Numbered from the stretch's first letter, positions 9,611 through 23,200 are shown. The stretch: DNA of 64,000 nt from Orbicella faveolata (GCF_002042975.1 NW_018149090.1:65538-129537), one strand, 5' to 3'. The notes: generated from the sequence alone by a model not told the origin. Numbers and translations: made by a program.

Positions 9611-11249
9611 TTAAACACTGGAAACCTGTTCAGATTCACATGTGTTCTTATGGTGGCGCCAGTCCTTCGATTGGCAATCACGGCCACAGTAACCACGTTT
9701 GCAGCAAGCAGAGCACTGGAAATGAGCCACAGCGCCACACGGACAGAACAGCTGGGCTGCTTCTGTAGAAGAAAAAGAGATCTCTTTGGTCCTAGTGTAA
9801 ATTTAATTTTAAATAACCCAGGTCAATGATGTCACTGTTACGCCAAATTAATCTCGTTGTCACGCCTCCCGTAACCACCACCATGTTAACTGCCACCCAC
9901 TCAGAGCAAGCGACTGGACACATGCAAGCTCCATGCACAGGAACTAGTATCCCATCCAGCGAGAGATCAGCAATACTCATAATTTCTTCATGCCAAGGTA
10001 AGTGTCTGTCTGGCAAAAGGTGTTCTTTTAACAAACCCTCTATTAAGGTCATTCCACTGAAATAGAACCTACACTGAGATTTTTGTGAAACTTTGCCTAT
10101 TGATTGTTTATATTATAGGAACTTAAATTTTGAAATAAAAATGAGGGGTCCCCATGTTCGTTTAGGAGCAACAGCACCTTGTTTATACCCAATAAATCCA
10201 TATAATAGCACCATGATTGTAGTCACGATTGCTTGCGAAATTCACGTTTCCGACGATTGTTTTTTGTTCTACACTGAGAATTGGTCCATATTTATTTTAC
10301 ACAGAAATTTATTACTCAATTCTAAACACCAGAAAAAAATGATAGGTCACCATACTCGTTTGCGAGAAAATGACGATTTACCTCTATGGCGAGGTCCAGC
10401 TGTAAAGAAAAAGCCTCCATTTTCTAATGCGCGCGCGCTAATCACGTGTGAAATTATGCGCAGTAGGGATGCGCAATGCAATACTGTGGAATGACCTTAA
10501 GACATCATCGACTACACAGTATTTGGCAATCTCTTTTTTCACCATTGTAAGCTGAAATTAGCTGTGACCTTAACCGTATCATTCACTCGCACTTCGTACA
10601 GTTCTAACCTTGGTTGTTGACAAATCTAATGATCACCGACAAGTTGTACATGCTTTTGGTTGTTTCCTCACTGGAAGGTTCAACATCAGCCATCATGGAG
10701 TCCTGGAACAAGAAAACCCTGCCGTGTAAAACGGCTGAAAATTCTCTCTTGAGTTTAGCTCGGATCTCACTCAGAGTAGCATCGCTAGAAAATTCGACGA
10801 AACCGATCTTTGTGAACGGCTTTCTTCCTTCTCCTCCAGTTGCAGTGTTGAGAACGTTTACAGGAAGCCTTACTGTATAGGATTCCTCTGTTGAAAAAAA
10901 GAAAAAAACGTTCAATTTATTTTTGGAACAAAGACTGAAATAAGATGGTGCAATACACATCGTTACCATTCACCAACAGAGAGTTCGATTTATATTTTTA
11001 TATCTTTCTAAGGATTTTCCATTGTTTCCCAGTTGAAAACCAAGAGCAAGCTATTTTAAAGAAACGGGCATAAAAAAGTTGAAAAACATAGCTACAGATA
11101 TTGTTAATCAATAATTGCTGTACCCTCTACTGTGATATCGTTTCGCTCGTAGCTGTTCCCAATGAATCCTGGGGGAAGCGAGGTGACAATCTCTCTGGGT
11201 GTACTGTGGCCTGAACTTGAAAGACTGGAATCGCGTGACCCAGCTTCTG
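9611..11249 (-). CDS. giant gene exons 56-58: tail, small unnamed domain and C-terminal MYND zinc finger
   Basis: Exons 11124-11249, 10609-10887, 9611-9762. Exon 56 is Ser-rich ([18 protein letters not shown]). Exon 57 codes an unnamed compact domain ([64 protein letters not shown]) with a beta-grasp-like strand pattern. Its donor AAG|GTTAGA lies exactly where the frame would otherwise meet TAG (10604-10606). Exon 58 is phase-matched (G|AA) and codes [37 protein letters not shown]: a MYND finger, with the first pair CxC instead of CxxC. MYND fingers bind proline-rich peptides. If exon 57 is terminal instead, the protein is 6,555 residues without MYND. Confidence 0.75.
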
Positions 11250-14200
11250 CTGTAAATTAATAGTACAAATTTGTGACAAATAAATAATGATGGAAGGTTC
11301 TTCCTTACAAGTTGGTAAACAGCACAATCCAATATGGCGAACAATGTACACCCACTAAAGAGTAATCCATTCGGTAAAGTTTAAGTTTTTTTCTTAAGAC
11401 TTTGTAGCGATTCTAAACCATTTAATCTAACCAATCACAGCTCGATGTAGAAGAGGTGATTGGTGTGGCAACATTTCTCGGCGGGAGATCCAACAGCACA
11501 AGACGCGTTAAATTTTGACCAGTCGGATCAAAACGCGACCCATAAGAAAATTGTCAAAAAGGCGTGAAAAATCCTGTGGAGTGGCTAAGCCAAAGCACCT
11601 ATCCCTGTGCTTGGATTGCTAACATAGGTTATACATTGTTCATCAGTCACTGACAAAAAGAATTCAATATCTGTTTTCGCTACAAATAAAAACTCGTTTG
11701 TCCAAGGAGCAGAAGTTACATAAAACCAATTAAGTGTCTCTAACAATGTTACACGAAAAAGGAAAGGCCTTCCCCCTTCTAATATAAGCTGAAATAAAAG
11801 AATTTGACTTTAACACCTACTTCTTCAAAACACTATTTTCCAAGATATAAGAGAATTTACTCCACCGGTACTTTTAAAAGAAATCTTTCAGAAGGAAAGA
11901 GAAGCACCTTTAAACCACCAGATAATATCCATTCCCCCTCCATGATAGTGTGTGTAAGTTCCAGACGTTCAAACAACTTACGTGATTTTTGTGGCCTCAG
12001 TCTCTTGTGCAATACAGCTTTCTCAATGACAAAATGCTCCGGGCTTCGGTCGAGCAACTTCGAGCCACTGATTTGTGGTGTCAGCGATTTCTTGCTGGGA
12101 GAATGCTCACCAGTCGTCGAAGATAACGACCCTCTTTTGGCGAAATCTTCGTCCGAAGAATCACTGTTGACATTGCACAAGCTGTTTTGAGCTGGCAATC
12201 TTTTCTGCGGCGACTTGCCTCGCTTTGGCGTTCGTGGGCTCAAATCCAGCGGCGATCCTTCCGTTGAGGAGTTTACCCCCGTCAAAAGCTTGCTGTCACT
12301 TTTCTGCTTGTTGGTCAGCAGTTTTCCAGCAGGTGCCGTTGCTTTTAGCATCGCACTTGATGCAAGAGAAGAGACTGGGACTTGGGGAGTAGAAATACGT
12401 CTTACAAGCGCAGGAGAACCCCTTTCGGACCACGCCTCCACAGACACCTGTGAAGAGGCAGACTGAACTTTTCTTAACTTTCGTTTTGAAAAATTGTCAA
12501 TCTGTGCGAGTGAGTTTCGGGAAGACGATCTCGGCGATATAGACGCTTCGCTATCAGAGTAATCGAAGCTGTCATTGGAGAATCCACCAATCAGGACCAT
12601 CTCGGTATCTGCTGCCTCACTGCTCATGCGCGAGGTTGAACGCGAATCGATAATATTGATTTTACTCGAGTTCTTCCACGAAAATCTGTCTTTTCTTGAC
12701 TTGATCCGTTTCCTCACGCAGAAGCAGGCCACTGCAACAATAACAACAACAGTAACCACCACGCATACAGCGATGACCGCAGCTGTTGGAAATGCGGATT
12801 GGTCGTCACCGGCGATGGACAGCGTATCATTGCCGTGATAATCCTCCCCGTCTACGCGCATGACTTTTTGCGCTTGATACTCATTGCTGTTGACACGCAC
12901 AGTATACCCTGACTTCAACATATCCCATAATGCAACGAGAGTTTTGTCCATCCGGGATGTCTGGGTTGTGATGTCAAAATAAACCAGTATGCTTCCGCGT
13001 GCAAATCTCATGTTACCAATCTTCGCCCATGGGAATCTCGCCGTTAAGTCCGTAATAATAGTTTTTGCAAAAGAGTCTTCGTTGCCTTCGACTTCGGTAA
13101 AATCGTTTTCAAAGACAAACATGACGTTCTTCGTATCAGGTGGATCTTGACATGTTGCATAGGACTCTGTAACGTTGACCGTCAACTGAGATGAATGGCC
13201 ACTCCTTATCACCATATCAGCATTTGGTGACAACTGGACTTGGAGTGTTGTAGAGAACATTGGAACGCGCGAGAACTTGAACAGCGGAGTCACTACTGCC
13301 TGGCGCAGAGCATCCTGGGTAACTTGAATCATTGACAAACCCATGTTTGAAATTTCTATCTTGGAGTTTTTAGCCATCACATGAAAACTTTCGTCTCGAC
13401 TCTCCGCCTTCACGATGCCTCCAAATAATTCGTTCAGGTTATCGTACGTTGTTATCAGCTCTCCGGAGTCGAATGAGGTGCCCATAAGTTGCAAGCTCAA
13501 GACCTTCTCCCTGCTGGCAAATTCGAAGTACACTTTCGTGTTTGAATCTGTTTCCATCTTTCCATCTCTTGTGCTTAGCTTGGCTGTTACTTCAAGTGCG
13601 CAATCTGTTGATTTATTCTGGTGATCAGGGAAGTTCACGTGAAGGGAACGAACGAATCGCACCATGTCCATATTCGCACGAGCTAGCAGATAGGCGTCAT
13701 TTCGTTCTACGACTCCATTGAGATTGAAGTCCATAATTTGTTGCTTTAAGAAAAAAAAGAAAGAAAACAAAAGGATTTGAGCAAAAAGAAAATGCTTGTT
13801 AACTATTTCTAATTTTATCATGGTGCCTCTAAGAGAACTAAGGGACACAGAGAGTCTTAAAATTCATAGACACATGTATACAATCTAATAACACCTTCCT
13901 GGCTGCTATTTTGGATCAAAAAAACATAAACGAATTCGAATCAAAATAAACTGTTATATGTATGTCAGTAGACCCCGGACTTTCCTATATGCTATCTAAG
14001 CTTCTAAAGTACTTTCTTTTCACATCTTCTGACATTTTTTTTTTTACCAATATAAGATACTTACCATTGTATCAGTCGTGCTTTTTGACATCGTTTGCTC
14101 AAATTCACCGACGAAGTTCTTTTCCTGTGCTAGACTATATGCCATTGTGAAAGCAGCGTCCCGGATATCGAACACACAATCCGCGTTAGCATCGCCCAGC

Positions 14201-17200
14201 GGTAGCGCATTGCATGACGTCACAGCTGGTGCAAAGTTCCCAATGAATCCCAGCCTTTTGTCAATTAACATGTTCACCGAGGCTTGGATGCTAAGCACGC
14301 CGTCGACTAATGAATCGAAAACCGGGTCAGCAACATGCGGACTTGCATCATCGGGATTTGTCACATCAGCTAAATGCAGTTGTCCTTTAGTGTGGGAGTA
14401 GGCACTGCTTCTTTTCAGTTCAACAAACCGAACTTGGCGATCATCGTACAAAATCTTCAAATCAAAGGCAAGAAGCTTTGATTTGCCAGGATTCACGCGT
14501 AAAGGAATGGTAACTCTCTGGTTAGCTATTAATGCTGGTACTGCTGGGCCGTACTCCTGTCCAATGTCAACACCACCCACTGGTGGGACTGTGTTACAAT
14601 ACAATTGCACATGCTTTGGTTTTCCAAGACCCTGAAGCGGAGTGACTGTCACGGTCACCAAGTCATGATAGTCTGACAGCAGCATAACAACCCCCGTCAC
14701 GCGGTCAACCGAAGCTGCTTTTTCGTGACTGATTTTAAATGCTACAAGTCCAGAGATTGCGGAGAAATTTTGCACTCTAAGCACAGAGCTATCATTCATA
14801 ACAAAGTCTACTTGAACCTGGGCCTGCGTGGACAACACTGGACCCAAAAGAGTTTGATTCCTGAGCCCGATTATTTCCACGGCAAGGATTTCATTAACTG
14901 TTATTACTTCCGTTGAAACTTCGAGAACAAGATTCCCCGACTCTTTACCGGAGAACTGCCCACGAAAGCTCATGTACCCGCTTGTGCTCGTCCTGTCTAT
15001 AAACAGCACGTTCTTAGGAATAGAATCCATGGAAACTTTAACTCCTACGTCATTGCTTACGACACGAAATGATGTCGACGTCATCGTGGAAACATCGGTG
15101 GTGGACTTATCCGTCAAAACGAGGCATAGCTTGAGAGCAGCCAACTGGACGTTTCCATGGAGACTTCCTATACGCTTCAACGACGTCAAAGTGGCATTCG
15201 ATCCTTCAATGACTGGATAAGGAACAGCTGTTAACTGTAGCGAAGAGTAACCCACCACATTTACTGTGACGCGAACATTGTAAACGTTGTGAACACGAAC
15301 AATGAGGACACCTTGACCCAGCAATCCGGCGCTGTTTGCTTTAATAATCTTCTTGTCGTCAGCTTGGACAACTGTGAAAAGACCACGTGATTCGGACTTG
15401 TCGTCAAATGTCAGTCTGCTGTCATCAGAGGAGAGCTTTACTTTGTTTCCTGTTGACAAACATATAGATCAGCTTCCATTTAAGTTTGTTCTCTGTCCTA
15501 GTCTCAAGTTAAGTACACCGTATCGGTTTATCCAGTTGGTATCACATATAGCCTTGCCACTTCCAAAGTATTAATGAACGTTACCCTAACACTCCAATAC
15601 CGAATTATTCGTCAGTTGTAGCCGTCAGGTCTTGGCTCTCACCCGGAAGAAAACAGAGGAAAATTCAGCAATCTAATTAATCATCGATTCGTTATTTTTG
15701 TTCACTTAAACTGGTGATAAAGTTCCGCAATAGTTTCTGTTTCTTCACTTCTAATGAAAGTTTCTATTGTCATAGTTATATAAGCCCAGCCCGTTCTCCC
15801 CTGGTTCCAATCTGTAACTTACCATTTTCATACAGCAATACCACAGATATCGGGCTACTCATTGGTATCCCTGCGACATCAGCAGGATCCCCTGGCGGCG
15901 TTATTCTGCTAAGGACATCCTCTATCAACACATCCACACCTCCGCTGTCATTCACGTTCGTCAACCGAACTGTTACCTTGGCAACAGTGGAAAGCCGCTG
16001 AGCCGGTGGAGCGTTGTCGCTTACTCGTATCACAAGAGAGTATCTCACAACAGTTTCATAGTCGAGCTCGTTTTTAACAGTTATGATACCGGTGCTGGGG
16101 TTGATATCGAACTTATTGTCTTCGTTGCCACTAATTATCGAATAAGTGAGTATTCCATCCAGGCCAAAGTCTTTATCAGTCGCATTGATATCTGCAACTC
16201 TCGCGCCAATGGCAGTGTCTTCTGGGATTTTCACGTAAATACTTTCGGAATGTTGTAGCTTTGGCGGGAACTCGTTCACACACTTTATTTCTATGGTAAC
16301 CAGCACATCGTTGCTAAGTGATACTTGACCTCTATCCGATGCTTCAACTGTCAGAGTGTACAGTAAATCATCCACGTGTTTTTGTGATTCCAGATCGAGG
16401 CTGTTTTTAACTCGTATTGTCCCAGTGTCAGTGTCGATGTCAAAGAACTCATGATTGTTGCCAGACTTGATTTTGTATTGAACTTGGCCATTTACTCCTG
16501 TAACATAACATAGTAGAGATATTAAGGACTAAAACGAGCTATTCTGTGCATTTTAAGTGACACAGTACACATCATAAACCCAAACCTTGCCTTGTGCTTT
16601 GTTTACTTCATAAACAAGTCATAAATTCTCAAATTTTCTGTTCAGTTTTCAAACCATTCATTGCCTCCATTAGCAAAGTATTGGAGTAGATTGCGGCAGC
16701 TATTTAGTCCTTACAGTTTTTAAGTCTGTTCATTTCTCCCATGGGCTGATACAACCTCTCTCGTCATCATAGTCACCAAGTGGTTGCGTGACCATGTCAT
16801 GAAAGCTCGTCTTCGAAAGTGTTCGCTGACTTAAAATTTGTCCAACGTTTTGAAAAAAATTGAAAAAAAAAACGCATCCCCAAACCTGCGTCAGCATCAG
16901 TTGCCTGCACCGTGATGACGTCACCACCGATGCTCGCAGTCTCCATGACAGCGGCGTAATAAGAACCTTTGTTGAAGACTGGTTTGTTATCATTAACATC
17001 CGTCAGTGTCACATTCACAAAGATAATAGATGACCTCTGATTGGCTGCTTGAGAGGGCCTATCAAAAGCCTTTACTTTCAGGCTGTATGTCGATTTCGTC
17101 TCTCTATCCAGTGGCGCGTGAATGAATATTTTTCCGGAAGTTGGTTCAATACGGAAACGTCTGTCTTCGTTTCCAGAAACTATCTGGTATCTGATGTAGA

Positions 17201-20200
17201 AATGTAAAATGAAAAAGGATTAATTTATCATTTAGCTTCTGCCTTTTCCACCAGAAAAAGAAAAAGAAAAAGAAACAAACAAACAAACAAAAAAACAGTT
17301 GTATGAAGATTTTGACCCTAAGAGAAGAAGAGAAAAAAATTACCATCAGGATTTCTAAGTAGCCTATCAAAAGAGTTTCTGTCATCGTTATGTGCGGTTT
17401 AAACTCTTCATTAATAGCAGGCTAGACGATAAAATTCCATAGCCAAGAATAGCAAGTCAAGAGGTAACCTCAACTTAAAACTGTTGTTCACACTTATTTG
17501 AACTCGAAAAAATGCTGAGTAATTGTAAATGAAAAAAACAAACAAACAAACAAAAAAATACACTCACGTGACCAATCCATCAGGACCAAAGTCCATATCT
17601 GTGGCAGTCAAGTGACGCAACATGGCCCCCACAGCATTATCTTCCGGAATCTGTAAGGAAGACCCGGGACGTGTGAATTGTGGCGAGAATTCATTCACGC
17701 TGCTGATCATCAACACATATGTTGCATTGCTAGTCAACTGAGGACTCCCATGATCCCTTGCTACTACTACAAGCGTGAAGTTTGGGTAAGGGGCTTGAGC
17801 GGACTCTAAATCGAGGCTCCTTAGTGTTGTTAGTTCACCAGTGTTGGAGTTCAGACTGAAATACCCGTCCGAGTTTCCCGAGACGATGACGTAAGTCACA
17901 CGGCCGTTTTCACCCGAGTCTTGATCAGTGGCCTGGATCTTCGCAGCGGCTTTCCCTGTCATGGAAGAATTAAAATACAATCGTTACTACTCAGAAACGA
18001 GGATAAGACAAACATATAATGGAACATTTCTTACGTTGTTAAAAATATTTTTGGTGGTTCATCGAAGAAGTAACAAATTGTTATTTTGCCATCTTACTCG
18101 ACAACGTTTTTGAAGACCAGTGGGTATCATGTCTCCACGAATTCAGACCGACAAACCACAGCATGTTTGAGTGAGCCAACTAATCGGGCTGACAAATCGT
18201 AACATGTAAATTATCTTAAATTACAAATTAAATGATCTATCTGACAACAACCTGACAAAAGAACTGTCGGTGAGCTTGTGAGCGCTCTGACTGAGGTTTG
18301 TCTCAAATCTTTTCTTCTATTCTTCTTCTTTCTAAGTCATTTTCGCAGTGTCCACACGCAAATTTTCCAAACGCATATTTGAACACCGAACATCATCTAA
18401 ATACGACAATACTAGTAGTGCCTATTTAGAGTACTAGAATTATTGTCAAGCGTCAACAAGCAAGCCAAAAAATTTCCTTACCTACTGACAGAGTCTCAGG
18501 CACCAGTACAGTGACTACACTACCAGCAAACTCAGGAGCATTGTCGTTCACATCATCAACGTGCACGTGCAGGTAGAAATCAGTGTAGCGCGCATGACCG
18601 CCAGGATCACTGTCCGACGCACGGATTATCAATGTACGGAGAGGTGCGGCCTCATAATCCAGTGATGACATCAACATGACGACACCAGAAGACGAGTTCA
18701 CCTGGAATTTGCTGTCATTGTTACCGTCGTAAATGGAATACTGAACTTTTCCTGAGGACAGATTACAGAAAAAAGGAATAGTTGAAATTGACTGCGCCTT
18801 AACTGTAACTGAGTTGAACATAACTTACCATCCTTATCACAGACTCAAAAAGGTTGTACACTCTTTACCGAGGTAGGTGTAATCAAAGAGTGGAACATCA
18901 AAATATTGACCCCAAGCGAAGCATAAGCGATCGCTGCTCTAAAGTCTGTGTTGTTAGTAAAACTCTTAAGGATCAAAAATACACAAAAAGGTGTAAGTGG
19001 AACTGGACTACAACCTTTTGTATTTACTGAATCATGTTTTTGATCGTTTGTAAAGCTCGTTTTTAAAAATCATATTCGAAGGGTCTTAGAAAAAATATTC
19101 TATTTCAGTATGGTTTGTGGGCGAGAAGTTTTCCGTTTAGTAATTGCTAATTAAAAATCTCTCTTTAACCTTGATATCTATCTCCCAGTTTACATACCTT
19201 GCTCTCCAAAATCTTTATCTGCAGCATTGACGTCAAACAACACCAGACCATTTCCAGGATGCTGATTTTCCTTCACGATAACCGAGACCGATTGATTGTG
19301 AGTAAACTGGGGCGAGAATTCATTGACGGGCGAGATGCTTATTGTAACGACAGTGAAGTTACTCAGCGCGGGTAAGCCTTGGTCGGTCACGTTAATACCT
19401 GAAATTGACCAATTGGCATTGGTATATTAGATAAGCTAGGGTTGACCCGGTAAACAAGTTAACCTTTAATATATCAAAACATAACTGGCTATGTGCACGG
19501 CATAGAATCATACGAGACAATTCTTATAATTCAAGGTTTGTAATAAATGCGGCAAAGGATAACAACTTCAAGAGTCCTTTTTGCTCAACATTTTCACATG
19601 ATAATTTCTGGATACTTGAGGCTCGCTTTTCTTCAAGGAGTTCCTCGACATAAAGAGCCAAGCACAGAAAGATCCAATGTTTCATTTTAGGCAAGATTAT
19701 ACGATTATTTTAGCATTTCTACAATTCTAACAACAACGGATATCAAAATTAGAAGATTCATTGTACTTCCCTTCCAAAAGAGTTAAATTTGAAATTAAAC
19801 TTTTAATGCAAATAATCTTTGAGCACTTGGCCCATTAAATGCATTGTTTTGCTGATAATGACAAACGTTGCTCATCTGTGACGCGCATTTAACAAAAAGA
19901 AACTGTAATGCCATTTTTTGACTCGTAAATACGTCAATTTGCTCTGATATATTTTTAAAATCTAACTTTACCTAAGCTGTAGTTTAGAAGAGGTGGGGCT
20001 GATCCTTCCAGGTCAAGCGATCTGTTCACAAAAATGTCCCCTGTAGCAGGGTTGATGTCAAAATAACCATCACTGTTCCCGGATATGATTGAAAATCGCA
20101 ACACAGCGTTTTCTCCCGCGTCACGGTCCAGTGCGTCCACCCGAAGAATGACGTCATTGATGTCAGCGGTTTCCTTTACGAAAGAAGTGAGGCCATCGTT

Positions 20201-23200
20201 GGTAAACTCTGGAGCATTGTCATTAAGGTCGAGAATATACACCATAACGTGCTCCTCGGTGAAACGAACTTTTTCTTCAACAGCTCCATCGAAAGCTTTT
20301 ACAATGAAGCTGTATACAGCGGTTGTTTCACGGTCTACTTTGCCGGCGGTGGTGATGGCACCGGAGGTTCTGTTGATGTTGAAGCTGCTGCCGATGTTTC
20401 CCCCGTTCAGTGCATAGAAGACGTCACCCTGGCTTCCTGTGTCATTGTCCGTGGCATGGATGTTGATGACCTGATAACTGATCGCTACACCTTCGTTGAT
20501 AGTAGCACTGTAATTGCGACTGGTGAAGACTGGAGAGTAGTCATTGACGTAATGGACCTAAACAAAAAAAGAGAAAAATAGGATACGCTTGTTACAATAA
20601 ACAAACTACGCTAACTTTAAAACTATATAGACGTTTTCTAAGTAGCACATTTGAAGTCCTATTTACTTAGATTACAAATACAACAGTGACAACAACAGCA
20701 GAAGTAGCACCACCAAAGTAGATGAATAAGCCTGTACAAAAGAAAGTGTTTGCGTTGTTTCTAATTAGACAACTGAATAAACGAGGACGAATCGGCCTTT
20801 GGGAGATAAATAATCAACATAATGCCTTGAAGTTTCATTATCAGAACTGAGTCTTTTATCAACATTCTAACCAATAAAGTATACAAGAATTTGAGGTGAG
20901 CATGGTCAAGAAATAAACGTCGACTGTAATCACATGATGTCAACTATTAATCCTCCTGTAGCCTAGGAAAAAGATGGCGACTGGTACATATACTCTGTTT
21001 ACTCCATTAATGCACAAAAGCCTCAACGACGCTCAAACGTTCAAACAACTACAAACCTAGCATACGCAAGGAAAAGTATTGCAGAAATATCTCGCGTAGT
21101 AGGCTGTGTTAGGTTCGCAAGGTATTGTTGTAAAATGTACTTGCTGCAGAAGACTGAACGGTGCTTGGACTGAGCCAAAGTCACTTACCTCAAAAGGAGC
21201 TGACAGTACACTGTGGCCGTACCTTGACTCAAACTTCAACACATAACCAACCCCATACAATGTCACAAGAAGGTCTGTAAACACAGCTCGCTCGTTGACT
21301 ACTGAAACATTGAATGTTCCATTTAGGAATGACTGTCCCAGCTTCGGATTAGAGTAAAGTGACACGGCCACCCACCAAGGAGACTTCAGGGGCGTGGCTT
21401 TTCTTCCTGTCCCCAAGTCGCGTACCTCCACAACAGGTTGCGTGCCAAATACCACTGACTGATTCGCATTCGCCACTTGCGTGACAACCTTCAGATAGAA
21501 CTGCCGTGGTGTTACATCGAAAGTTTTTGATATGGCAAAGAGTCCCGAGTAAGCTTGAGAGTACGGAGTGACAGTCACGTTAAATTTCATTCGATAGCCT
21601 GACGCAACGTCATAAAAACTCAGGTTTGAAATCTCCGCGCGTCCAGAGCTTGGGATCTGGAATTGAGTTTCGCCGATTAGTACCTCGTTTCCAGCTCCCT
21701 GTTCCATGGATGCTCGAATCGTCCAGGTTCTATTGCGCCAGCCTAAATTCCCGACCAGAGTGTTCGTAGCTGTGTCTCGGATTTCGAGGATAGGTTGAGA
21801 ACCACATAGAACGGTGTCATTACAGTCACCTGGAGGATTTTTAAAAACACAAGTTTTTAACGTAAGAGGACACAAAGGCTCTATGTACCTATACAGTTAA
21901 CCAATGGGAGGAAGAAGTTACAATTGTACACAATGAAGACTTGCCTTGAAGTGCGAAACATAATCGACAAGACAAGCGACGGAGTCTGACACGAGAAGTA
22001 TCGCCTGACTGCCAAAGGCGGAAAACGGACACATTTAATGTTGATCACAGCTAAGAATAACAGTGACTTAACAGTTAAAGCGAATCTCCGAATTATTAGA
22101 TAAAACTAAGTTATGATAACTGCCTCTCTTTATTAAACATCAGAAGAATATATGTGAACAACCGGTATAAGCTGAGCAATGGGTGTAATCATCCTTAGAA
22201 GCACAGCATTTTTGAAATAATAGAAATAAACCTTGCTCAACGTCCAAACGGAGGCAGAATCAACCGGCCGCTGAAGAGATCAGGCGGTAGAGTGATATTT
22301 CATTAAGGTTAAAGTGAAAAAGAAATCCTAGCTGCTTTTAAGTGGTGACCTTTAGTGGAGGTGCAACTGTACTTGAAATAACAAGAGAAGAGAGCGTTTT
22401 AGCACAGGCCTTACCTGGTTGTTGAGTTATAACCAGTTCCAGGACCCTCTCTTTCACATCAAATGGAGTAGCATTGATAGAGAACTGGTATCGAGATGGT
22501 GCAACAGTGAAAGCTTCAAAGTTAAGGATATAGTTCTTATCTTCATGATCAATAGAGAGATCACTGAAGGACGCAATACCGGCGGAAAACTCTACACTGG
22601 CTAATCCGTGCAGCTTTCCTGTTAATGGACAACAAAACGAAACAAGACGAAAATCGAATTTATCCCTTTCTGTGGATAAACGGCTACTTTTACAAAAGAA
22701 TAAATTCCATAAATTAAATGAAAAAAAAAAACTTTTTCACGTCGTTGACTCTTATAAATGGTGGTTATTCTATTACCAACTCGCTACAAAAGATTGGTGT
22801 TATCAGACAGAGTACCTCAGACTATGCAGTGGATTCTATTAAGGTCAAACATTCTCACCAGTGAGTTTACCTGCATGTGATTTCTGTCTTAAAATGTGTT
22901 CATAAAGTTTACCTTTATGGTTCTGAGGATTCACTAAAGACGCCTTGCAAATCCACTTCCTGCCCTTCCATCCAGTATTCGTCACCACTTCTCCGTTAGC
23001 AGCGTCGCGGACTTCTACCAAAGGCTGCTGACCAAAAGGAACAGTTTCGTTGGCATTACGTGGGTGACTAACAAGTGTGAAGTACAAGACTCGCTCCTTG
23101 ACCTCAAACGGCTCTGACAGAGCTGTAAAGTTTGCTTTAAAGGGGAAGGTTATGTTGTATTCTAAGACGTAATCGGTGCCATTGTGGCTGATGTTCAGGT

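Noticed and set aside
9818-10009. Open frames on both strands, with a consensus plus-strand donor (AAG|GTAAGT near 9999) and a minus-strand frame reaching the MYND exon through a 55-bp intron in matching phase
   Set aside because: The minus-strand version needs an unusually short intron with a weak GTTATT donor and reads like no known protein; joining exon 57 to the MYND exon explains the data better. The plus-strand frame has no partner exons.
10093-10494. Plus-strand open frame of 133 codons
   Set aside because: It lies entirely inside the piggyBac-type MITE and resembles no transposase.
11857-11981. Read-through of exon 55 to a stop at 11857
   Set aside because: A consensus GTAAGT donor at 11981 is in the right phase for the Ser-rich exon 11124-11249, and the sequence beyond the donor loses the tail's composition.
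14078-15574. Several plus-strand open frames opposite exon 54
   Set aside because: Shadows of the long coding exon; no domain similarity and no splice structure.
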